A stretch of DNA of 64,000 nucleotides from assembly GCF_949628215.1 (NCBI RefSeq), contig NC_134288.1, positions 7,369,182 to 7,433,181 of the forward strand. The letters run 5' to 3'. A program made the translations under genes and the position numbers. Each line of letters opens with the position of its first letter. Positions within the stretch are counted from its first letter, which is position 1. Under the pieces are notes generated by a model. It ran no database searches and had not been told where the DNA came from. It saw only the letters and a program-made list of their open reading frames with translations. Positions 50,632 through 61,400 of this stretch are shown one piece after another. This DNA is from Phalacrocorax aristotelis (lineage: Eukaryota > Chordata > Aves > Suliformes > Phalacrocoracidae).

Positions 50632-53600
50632 CTCCAAAAGAGGGAAGTGTTTGCCAGAAGGAAAAGAGATACAAGGAAAGGAGTGATGTTTGAAAAGGCA
50701 AAGAAGTAACTATCAGTCATAACTGGTCCCTCCCAGAGAGGAGATGAAAGCCACATTCTAACAATGGATCAGTGTGCCACAGTCTGAAACAAGCAAAGCC
50801 TACAGCTAAAAATACTCCTAGGCCACAAACAGAAGCCATCAACAAAGGTTACCTGCAGCTAGGAGCAAAACACACAAAGGTGACGAACAGGAGGCCAACA
50901 GGAATGATCTATTCTTGTACTAACGAAGCCATGCCATGTTGGCAAGGGGGAGAGAGGGAAGATGGAAAAAGGAGCGCGGACGTGCGGATCACAGCCATGG
51001 AGGAGTCCAGAAAGTCGCCCGTTCTAAGCAGAAGATTCTCATATGAGATGCGTTAATACATTTCAAATTCTTCAAACTGCCAGAAATTTGAATCACCCTA
51101 AATCCCACACTCAAAATATATTTTTTATTAATATTTTTTTCTACCTCGCATACAGCTGAAGGTCTTTCAATCTCTCTTACAAACAGAGAATAGCATGTAT
51201 ACAGGTACTAAAAGTTACAAGTACTTACTTCCCGCCCCTAGAAAAGCTTTACGCCTGTGTAGACAAGACACAACCATATTACAAAGCATCAAAGGTAGAG
51301 AATCAAAGGTCAGAACCTGTAAAAATGCATTAGTCTGTAACTGCCTTACTACTTTTAGTGGAAGATGCAGTAAGAAGGGGATGGTGTGACCATCCTGGGA
51401 ACAGCACCTGAAGTCAGCACACCCACACATTTTTCAAGAGCGCATGGACACACAGGACTGGAGGCTCACACCTCAGCAACAGCTGAGGAGTAAAACATAC
51501 AGACAATGTTCTTCAGAGAACTGCACGAGCTTGGGAGCTACATCTTACTGCTCAGCAGTTACTACATCTGTTTTGTAGCCTTTATTGTTTCCAATCTCGA
51601 TGAGCTGTTTAGCACAAAGCCAAAATAGACAGAAGTAGCTGTGATTGAAGTCTGCAGAAATCAAATGAAAACTGACACTGAAAAAAATCTGCTTATATAA
51701 GATATTGAACTGACAAGACAATACTAATAAGCCGATGTTGGCCTGAAGTCTGCTGCTCTTGATGACCTGTTCCTCTGATGCTAATTAAGTTATTGATTTT
51801 TGTGTACTGTTTTTGTCTCTACAGCAAGCATTATAATCTGTCAGACAAACACTTCCACTTTGTAAAAAGATTGGTGAGAAAGCAGCACCATTACAGGCTT
51901 GACATACCGGTCCCTAGATATCCCAGCAGAGATGCAGGCTAACAGACCTGCATGTGTCACTGTGAGAAATAAATGTAAACCTATATTTGGTGAAATGGGA
52001 CGCAATCATACTTCTCAGTCACAAACTTAAGTCCATTCAAATTATAACAGGAAAAGCAGCAGACTGGTGCGGAATTTGCAGTTCAATCTTCCATCAATAT
52101 GTGAACATACCTTATTTGTCTTCAGGATGGGCGATTCATTCCAAAATCAAACATTCACACAAGGTAAGTGGTATTTCAAATTACAGTCCTATAACTAAGA
52201 GCTTTGGAGATACTATTTCTAAAATAAATGGAAAATCCTTCTCCATAATTCAGGTACACACATGCTGACACAAGTATCTGCATGATGTTGATGGCATTCA
52301 CTGTCGAGTATACATTGCTCCCGATAGATATTCTTTACAGGAAAGGAATCAACTCTCTTTAAATGGAGTGCAAGTAACCCTCCTTGCTTTATTGTAGCAT
52401 TAGCCATTTGACTTCGTCAGTTGTGTTTCTCTACGTTGGTTCCCTCAAAGGCTACTGCATATTGATAAATAACTGATTAGAAAATGAATGTGTCTGGTAA
52501 GATCCGAACAGTGACCTTCCACAACTGTCAAGAGCTTGGGTATAACAACAAATTCACTAAAACATATCGCAAACATAATGAGGGGAAAAAGGAAAACTAC
52601 TTCAGAGTTGTGAGATTCTTGCTGACCTTGTGCAGCACATAACTTTAGCCTCCTCCACATCTACTGATTAACTGTATGCCTTGGCCTTCAGCTCAAATTT
52701 TTATGCAAATGTTCAGATAAAATGAACATTCTATAAAGTCATGCCTAAACCCGCTCAGGCCATACTCTGCTATCATTACTTACTGCTTCCTAAAACTGAC
52801 CAATATAATTTTTTAATAAAATGACATTCAATTGTTTTCATTCTCCACACACAACTATGGAATTTCTAGGAGAAGCAGCAACAGCAGGTAGGGATACTGA
52901 TATTGTGTGGACAACTTTAAATTTAGAGACAATAGCTTGTTCTTAATGTCATTTAAATGAGGGACTGCAGGCTGAGAAGCACTGCACTGCTACATACCTG
53001 TGGCACTTCGCACATGACAGCTGCAGGTGGAGACACACACGCAGTTCCAAAGTACAATACACCTACATGGTAACACCTTTTTGTTCCAACTAGGAGAATT
53101 GTTTTTGGCTAGAGTCCAGGTGGAAATAGTGAGTTATCCCAAAAAATCTTCCCCCAGGCATAAAGTTCATGCCAAACTAATGTATTCATATCACAGGTAA
53201 ATTGCTTTTGTTAATAATAAACGGCGAGTATTTGTATTACAGGGTGGGGCAAAAAGTGCGGCCATATAGAAGACACACTACTATAACGCCTAGCCTCACT
53301 GGGATGTATTAGGATACCAGACGCATTAGAGTACTAGCTTTTTACCTCATTATTCAAATCATTAGTTACTTAACTCCTCCTCATTTGAGTTTATTCACAT
53401 GCAGCACAAAAAGCTGCATACTGGCAAAGGCCTGCTTAGGAAAAAAAAAAAAAAAGACTCAACATCAAAATAGCAGAGATCAGAACATGCGGTACTGACA
53501 TAATGAGGCTGAGAAAACCGCACTAGGCCCATCTGTGCAACGAGTCTATCACTTTATCAGTACCAATTTAATAAACAAAATATTATACAGGCTATATTTT

Positions 53601-53685
53601 TGCCTCCTTTAATAGGAAGGGTGAAAAAGGCACTAGCATTCTTACTTGTTTTCTTTTCTAGACCAGTGCACGTCTCATTATTGTT

Positions 53686-53713
53686 TTAAAAGAAAAGCTT
53701 GCTTTTCTTTTAA
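53686..53713. repeat. Perfect 13-bp inverted repeat with 2-bp centre
   Basis: Arms TTAAAAGAAAAGC and GCTTTTCTTTTAA are separated by TT, in YWHAB intron 1. All 13 pairs match. No larger element or terminal repeat was found around it. Confidence 0.85.
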
Positions 53714-54229
53714 TAAAGAAGTATTAAAGTTTCTGCTGATGTGCCCTGCAGCAGTGAATGTGTAAAGACACAAATATTCCTACAGCCACTGAAGTTACAA
53801 AACCTTATAAACGTTCTCAAACTCTGATATTTTTCTATAGCAATTTAGCTTTTACGGTGCTGCATGATGTGCAATTTGTTTTCCTACCACCAGAAAAGTT
53901 ATTTTAACTAGTAACAAGGAATTTAGCTGAAAGCAGCCCCTTTATGTTGTGATTTTTGCATTAGGCGCATTTCTGCTCCCACATACTAACACAGTGACTG
54001 TATGCTGCTGACGTTTGATCATCCCAATTAATAACTGATTATACAAACCTCAGATAAAACCTATGGTTGTTAGTTTTGGGTTACTGCCCAGCCTTCTTGT
54101 AGACCGGGGCTGGCTTGAAGCAACCTTCTTTCCCTCTGGAGTCCTCCCTAATCTCATCTCTATGACCAGATGGACATTAAATAATAAAAATTTGAAAATA
54201 ATGATAAAATAATTTGTTTCTTTCTAAAA

Positions 54230-55100
54230 CGTCCATGACGTCTCCGCGATCGCCTCTAGCCCCAGGTGAGAAGGCTCACGCAAACGGCACCACGGCACCT
54301 CCGCTCTCCGGCGGCGCACAGAGCCCCTGCTCTGGGGAACCCCGGTTCGGGGCCGGGGCGAGCCCTCGGGAAGCGGAGGCCGGGGCCGATGGTGCCCCCG
54401 GGGCGGAGCGGCTCGCTTGGACCCCCTCCGCTCGGTACAGGTGTGCGCGGCCCGCCGCGCCCTCGGGCAGCCAGTGACTCACTCGGGGCGGGGCCGGGCC
54501 GGGCTCCGAGGCAGGAGGCGGCACCGCCCGCCCGGGCTCCGCGGCGGCGGCCGAGGGAGGGTCACACCGTTACTCGGGGCGGGGGCCGGACCCCCTCCAC
54601 CCCCGCGCGGGGACCCTCCCGTCCTGCGGTTTCCCAGGCCCTTCCGCGGACGGGGAGGGGTCAGGACGGGGAGGCCTCTCCCGCGGGGCGGCGGCTGCCC
54701 AACCCCCGCGGCAGGGGAAAGGGGAAGGGAGGACCCCATCCCACCTCGGCCGGCGGGGGCGGCCCCGGACCCTCACCTGGCGGGGGACGGCGGCACCGCG
54801 GCCTAGATCCCGGCGGGCGAGACGGAGGGGAGCGCGGCGGCCGCTCGGCGCACGCACGCACGCACGCACACCCTGCGGCGCTCCCGGGCCCCGCTTCCGG
54901 CGCTGGCGACACGCCCCTTCCGGCGCCAGGGGGCGCCGCCTCCCCATTGGGCCGGCGGGCCACGGCCGGCTCTCAGTTGCTATAGCGACGGGGGGGGCAG
55001 CTGAGCGCCCCCCGCCCCGCCCCGCGCGCTCCCGCCCAGGCGCGCCGCCGCCATTCCCCCCTCCGCCCTCGCCCTCAGCCCCCGCCGGCCCGCCGCGGCG
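54230..55100. promoter_or_regulatory. CpG island, YWHAB promoter
   Basis: An abrupt change occurs near 54230 from AT-rich intron to dense CpG sequence, which ends at the minisatellite. The block contains the predicted YWHAB non-coding exon 1 (ending 54777), a short GCAC repeat near 54850-54868, and GC boxes such as CCCCGCCCCGCCCCG near 55008-55022. No TATA box is evident on the minus strand near the exon. Confidence 0.8.
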
Positions 55101-55440
55101 GGACTGCCTCCATCACCCAGAGCCTGGCCGAGTTGCCCAGAGCCCGGGTCCATCACCCAGGGCCCACCTTTGTCATCCAGAGCCCGGCTTAGTCGCCCAC
55201 GGCCTGGCCCAGTTGCCCAGAGCCTGGGTCCACCACCCAGGGCCCACCTTTGTCATCCAGAGCCCGGCTTACTCGCCCATGGCCTGGCCCAGTTGCCCAG
55301 AGCTCAGCTCCATTGACCGAGGCCTGTCTCCATCGCCCAGGGCCCAGCTCCGATGCCTAGGGCCTGGCTCTGTCACTCGGGGCCTGGCTCATTTGCCCAG
55401 GGCCCAGCTCAGTCGCCCAGAGCCCGGCCCAGTGACCCAG
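55101..55440. repeat. Minisatellite, 20-bp unit, 17 copies, 80-bp higher-order period
   Basis: The sequence divides exactly into 17 units of 20 bp with approximate consensus RGCCYGGCTCAGTYGCCCAG. There are no insertions or deletions between units, only substitutions. Blocks of four units (80 bp) repeat with higher identity: 55121-55200 and 55201-55280 differ at only about five positions, and 55281-55300 repeats the first unit of the block. It borders the upstream edge of the YWHAB CpG island. Confidence 0.92.
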
Positions 55441-58400
55441 GGCCGGGTGGAGGTTGCCCGGCTGGGTTGGAGGGACGGTGCCACTCCTGCAGAGAGCCCA
55501 AGGTGGCCGATGGCCCGGTGGCCCCCACGCTGGCCCCCACGCTGCATGGGACCCTCATGCTCCAGAGGAGGCAGCACCTGCCTATTCTGTCACACCCTGG
55601 CACCCTGTCAGCTGTGAGCTCTGCCGTGTCTGAGCATGTTTTGCACACGCAGGGTGGTCCCCGGTGTGTCTCCGGTCAATGCTGACCGTAGTGAAGAGGC
55701 GGGGTGGGTATCCAGCAGGGAGAGCTGCTCTGGGTGGGAAGCACAGCGACTTCTTGAGCAACAAGAAGACAGCGTTTTTGGTTTTCTTGCCCTTTCTCAT
55801 ACTGTTCTCTGGCTGAACCTCATGAGAAGGGACATCTCTGCAGACTGCAGACAGTGGGCACCATTCTGCATCCCATCATCTACGTAAAACTTCACAAATG
55901 CTTTGATTTCAAGGTCACCTTTAAACACTATTTCACTGTTTTAAACACTGTCCTCCCTACAATTTAAATTGCATGTTTTCACTGGAAAAACCAAGATCCT
56001 TATTGGCTAGATAAGTTTTATGCAACTGTAATAAATGACATTTACTAGAGAAATGGGGGGAGAGAGAGAGAGCATTTTTGGGGCATGAGGAAAAGTCTAG
56101 CTTGGTCTCCAAGGAGGAATCCAAGGAAAAGAGTTCCATTTTATAATGCATGTAATCCTTTTGGATAAGAAGTGACCCCCCGCTCCCAAGACTCAAGTTT
56201 ATAGCAGCACCACTTGTCAAAGCATTATTATCAGGGCTGAAAGGCAGTCTGTTCAATTACAGTATCCTGGAGCCCAATTTTCTCTCATACTTTCAGATAC
56301 AATCCTGGTCCTGTCAAAGTCACTGTCAGATTCCTTTTTGGTGATGGAAGAACTTCATTAGTTTCCTGCTTAGGCTTGGTCCAAAGGTTAATTACTTTGG
56401 AAAGTCAGGAGGAAAATTACTTGGCACTCGCAAGTTACCTTAAGCTGCAAAAACTGCTTTGGCTAGATCAGCTATTGTCATCTCTCTCTTGTTCTTTTCT
56501 TTTCTAGGCTAAACTTGTTTTTCCCTCTGATCTTCTCCATAGCCTCTGGTTTCCAGGTTTCCATCTGGGCCATTCCCAGTGTTCTTGCTGAGGCCTTGGG
56601 AGTGCTGATTCATGGCAGAATTACTTTTGTCCAATACTCCTTTCACCTATAGCCCATATAATGCTTGGTTTGCAGAAGTGTACTGTCAATGCCTGTTTGT
56701 TTAACCACCTGCTGTGCCACCCTCACCCTTCTCACCTCTAGCTTGTCACTGTCCTGCCCATGTTGTCAACAGCTCATGCCTCCTAATTCAAGCAAGGTGC
56801 ACCCAGCTCCCTTCACGCTGCTCCTCCAACCTCAGCTCTGAATCATGTAACAGCAGCAAGTCTTTCAAAGTATCACCTTTCAGAGGAGGAAGCGCAGATC
56901 AGCTTGACCCAGCTCAGATGATCTGAGACAGGAGATCCAAAACTTTGTGGAAGGACAGCCTTTATGTTAGGGACAGGCTCGACCCATGAATAAACAAGTT
57001 CAACAGAGACCAGCCTGCCTGGCTCTCCAGTAGAAAACACACTGCTCTGTGTTTTCCCAGAGAGACACATTTCAAGGAAGTAAGCCTGAAGAAGTAAAAA
57101 TGGGATTTGGCTTTAGCAGGTGGTCAGCCTTAACCATGTTGTTGCTCTGAGGATTGCAGAGTGGCTGTGCTGAGAGCACGCTTGTTGACATGCTCATGAT
57201 GAGTTGCAGGCAGATGTAGAGTAAAACTACTAGGAAGGAAATCAGAGGATTCTGCTCTGAGAAATGAGACAGCCCATGGTTGAGATGGAGCCCGCTCATT
57301 AGAGGAGCAGTTCGTTACAAGAACTGTGAGACCTGAGCGCTTCCCTGGCTACATAATAGGCTTCACCATTAGAAGACACCTCTCTGCAGAGAGCTGAGGG
57401 GTGCAAGGACAGTTTGTTCCTGTCTTTTGGTACAGAGAGACTATTTCAGTCTTCAAAATGGTTCTCTAGCATTAAGTTTACTTAGCATCAGTAACAGTTA
57501 AAAGAAGCAGAACAACCTCATGGTCAAAGACGGCCTGTTGCCGAACAAGGAGGCCTGCGTCTGCTCCCTGTGCAAGCAGCAACACTGAAGTTGCTCCTGG
57601 CAGATGGCACAAGTGCTTGAGCTGCTCTCAACATTTGCTGCTCTCAACATTTGCTGCTCTCAACAGCAAGGTACAAGCCCTCAGGTGTACGGCTTCTTGC
57701 ACAAGAAAAGTGAACCTGAGGTTTATAGCAAAATATTGTATTTAAATTGATAAAATTCCATTCAGAAATAAAATCCTGATGTGTTGCTCAAATTTTGTAA
57801 TTTTTTTTTGTTTATTTTCGTTGAAAGCAATAGGTCTTAGATGATGTGGATACCAGAAGCAAACAGTTGATGGCACTGCATGATCACTGTCCCTGCAACT
57901 TCTGTCTCCCCAGCTACCCAGCAGTTTGTCTCTGAATGAAAAGGGAAGGTGTTACATTTTCCTGCTGTAGGAAAAACACTCACAAAATGTAATTGTTACC
58001 TACTAAGTATATTTTATTTCTTGGTTCATGTGTTGCTCATTTTCTCTATATTCTGCTCTATGCATGAGAGTCTACAGCCTGGACGATTCAATTGTTCTAG
58101 AGCTGGATCTCACAGATGACTAAGTAAAATTTATTGGGTGACGGATCCCAAATGGAATTAGCGTAGTGGTTTATGACTGCTGTCATGGATGCCTTGCTGG
58201 AACTGATGGCTGGATGTCCAGCAGAAGTCCGGTCAGTATATTAAGAATTTCATCATTTGTCAGTGCTGGTTGTGGTGCTGCTTTGAACTGTACACGGTGG
58301 AGATAAGGAGGAGGCTTGTAAGGAAGCAACATGGAACACATAAAAGGAAAACAATCGGGGTTTTTTTTTTTCATTTCTGCATATTTCTGCAATAGGAAAT

Positions 58401-61400
58401 TTAAAAAGCCCCAAGGGAAGAATTTCTATATTTCATGTCTGTCTTGTATGTTCTCTGTACATAAACTGCTTGTGACTTGACAGACAGCTGTGATGAAGTT
58501 AAAACCAGAAGTAGGTTAGTCAGAATTACATTTACAACCAAACTGGGATCAGGGATAAATATTATGCATAGGACAGAATTAATATTAGCATTATAATTAA
58601 CTTTAATTAAAGCAACGTTTAAAGCAAAGACCAGCAAGTTTTCCTCATCGTCCCTGCCAGCTAAATGCTAGACTAAATAATACTTTGTTTGGGCATCTTT
58701 CAGTTCTTCCTTCTGTCCAAGGAATGCAAGTGGTTTAGCACAGCTTTCCTATTAAATGCAATTTGGACTGAAGTCAAGTGGCTATTTTGATTTGAAGGTG
58801 TTTAAAGGTCTGAAGGTGACTTTAGAGAGCACAGTTAAGAGCATAATTGCAAAGCAACAAAGCAACATGTAAGAAGTAACTGTGAAAGCATGAAAATATA
58901 AATGACCTAAATAGTATAAAATAGTTTGATGGGAAATATGGATAGAACAAATGTCTTGGATGGGGTAGGAATTCAGTTCCAGGAACGCAATTTTGGCAGT
59001 AGCGTCCCAAACAGAGAATGCTATTTCTGGGGAAATGCGCTGAACTCTGGGTCATGAATTAAACTCAGGTAATTTATGTTTGGCTCATAAATAGTGGCAG
59101 TGCAAAAAAACAAGCAGAAATGGAACAGAATATACTGCGATAAATTTTGTAGCCGTGAAGACCTGTAGAATTGCTGTGTACCTCTGATGCCAGGTAATGC
59201 CTAAAAAAAATTTGAGCCAAGGGACACATAGCAGACCCTTCAAAGCTGCCAACTCAACAACCTTAAGGAAACAGAGTTTCAAAGCAGCATGTTAACAGTG
59301 GTTTGAAGAGGTAACTTCCCAAGCCCTGATCTTTATTTATTAGCTGTTTCTGACATGCCCTAAAGAATGGCGAATGTCTTGATATTTTGAAATTGCATGG
59401 CAAGTGTTCATTTTAGAGGAAACTCTGATCTTTAGGAAATACCAATGCTGTTCCATTTCCTGATTTCTCGTTCTTTTTCTCTCTTGGTATTTAATACCAG
59501 TCTGCTGTGCAGATCTTCCAAGCCAGTATCAGTTCCAAGGCTTGGCTGCCTGGGGCTCGCAGAGCTCCAGCTTCCTCACAACCCGCTGTCTTCCAGGTGC
59601 CTTTGAAGTGTGATTTCTGCTAGAAAAGTAGCTATGGAAGAAATACACCCCCATGTTGTAATCAGAGTTAGGGCTATTAAAATTTGGATAACATTTCACT
59701 CCTCAGCGGGTGCAGGTCAGCTGGACTTCTTCGTGGGGAGATGCAGCCAAAGGAGAAACCTCCATTTGGCAGGCGGATGGATCCCTTTGGGGGTTGATGA
59801 GATCAGCTTAGACAAGTCTGGGCCCCTTATGGCAAATATGGGAGAAACCTCTCCCTAATACACAGAGTGGTGGGCTCCTTCTTTGGTATAAAGCATGGGG
59901 GAGCCTGGCATGAGGTTTTGTCTGAATGTCCCTGAGGAAAGGCAGCTTCTCGTATAGCAATATGGATCTGCTTCAGGCCATACTTCAAAGCTGAGCTTTT
60001 GGTCTTTGCTTTGCTCCTTTTAAATAGGAGCTATCTGAAGGCCTAAAAATCTGAAGCTTAAAGAACTATACAAACTGCCTAGAGCTCTGAAGAGTTTCTT
60101 TATGATTGGAATAAATGGATGAAATATTTAGCTTTCTTCCTGTGCAAACCTTGACTTAAAGAAAAAATTTTACAGGATAGGGTAGAACTTTATCTGCTCC
60201 TAAATAGGACAACAATTTCCCTCCTTCCATTTCTGCCCCAAATCTCAATTTCCAGTGTGTGATGAAGGAGTTACAGAAGAGGAGATGATTGTTCTTCTGC
60301 CTCCCCATGCAAATGACTCTCAAAAACTTCACTTTTCTTGGGGAAGTCAGGGTGAGAGCTCTGAAGTAGCACGTCTCCAGCTGGATTTCTGGTCTTTATT
60401 CTGGTTTGTAGTTCCAGGTATCTCTTTTGTAATAAGCACCTACCACCAGACCATTAATAGTTTAACAGTCCATAGTTTCCAAAGAAATGCTTACCAGCAG
60501 CCAGAGCTGGAATATAATTCAGAGGATGGCATAGGTCTGATAAAAGGATTAATAAATCACAGCACTGAGAGAATCAAGTCAGTCTTGTCTGACACTGGCA
60601 CTAAGGATTATTTAATATATTCAGTGCTCTTAATTGCCTTTTCTCCCCAGAAGTTCCACGTGCAGCTCTGGGATAGGCTTTCTAGAACTTGAACTAGATT
60701 TCTTCCTAATTTATATTTAAACTCTGGTCCTTACAGCAGATTCTTGTATTTGAGGTATACTGGTTGGACCGATAAACAGAGGGAATGCGCTGACACCTTC
60801 TCTCACTTCCATCATGGCAAAAGTAGAATATTTTTGCAGAAAAAACCTGTGAACAATTCCAACCTAGCTCTGCTATTCCACTTTGCTTGGAATTATTCCA
60901 TCTGTTTCTCTGAAAATGAAAGTCTGTTTTTACTCCTGCCACCTGCTATTTCCATATGAAAGAGCCGGTACATTTCTCCCAAGGGCAAACTAAGGACATT
61001 TCATCACACTGATCTTCCTGAAATCCCAGTAACCAAATTCAATATGTTACTAGATTTGATCTACTTTTTCACAAAGCGGTAAAGCCTTTCAGGGAAATCT
61101 CAAGTTCTGCCTGTGGGTATTTACAAAACAAGATGTCACATCTCTGTAAGGCAGTCTGATCTGGCAAAACAAGAAAGAGAATCCAAAACCAAGATTCACT
61201 TTCACTTTAAGTCTTATCTAGTAACAAGCATTTGGAAAACAGGGTATGATTTCCAAGCACAGACCCTATTTTTGTCCCAGGCACAAAGGAAGAACACTGT
61301 GACCAAAAAGTTTCTTCATGGAACCTCTTGATGTGAGTAACAGTGGACAGTTGAGGTGGCCTGAGGCTTTTCTTCTGTGCAAGTCAGCTTTTGGAGATTC

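Larger units (their letters stand above)
47241..54850 (-). other. YWHAB: YWHAB 5' UTR: predicted non-coding exon 1 and 7.5-kb intron 1
   Basis: The acceptor TTACAG precedes 47247, leaving 7 nt of 5' UTR before the ATG. In the CpG island a strong minus-strand donor, CCAG/GTGAGGG, ends an exon at 54777. I infer a non-coding exon 1 from somewhere above 54805 down to 54777, spliced over 7.5 kb to 47247. The intron is AT-rich and holds no exon I can support apart from a candidate alternative 5' exon at 50631-50585. It also holds a near-palindrome at 53686-53713. Confidence 0.65.

Noticed and set aside
53238-53265. Motif TACAGGGTGGGGCAAAAAGT resembling a mariner-type terminal repeat after TA
   Set aside because: No matching inverted end was found nearby, and I cannot tie it to a named family from memory.
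54266-54985. Plus-strand open frame of 239 codons
   Set aside because: It lies within the YWHAB CpG island, antisense to its predicted first exon, and its translation is a Pro/Arg/Gly-rich low-complexity sequence.
55213-55617. Plus-strand open frame through the 20-bp minisatellite
   Set aside because: It follows the repeat units and changes frame content with each 60 bp. No splice or protein support; best explained as non-coding tandem repeat.
60255-60692. 145-codon open frame in the right flank
   Set aside because: It begins with GTG rather than ATG and has no recognisable domain. Its length is not unusual for 8 kb of AT-rich sequence read in six frames.
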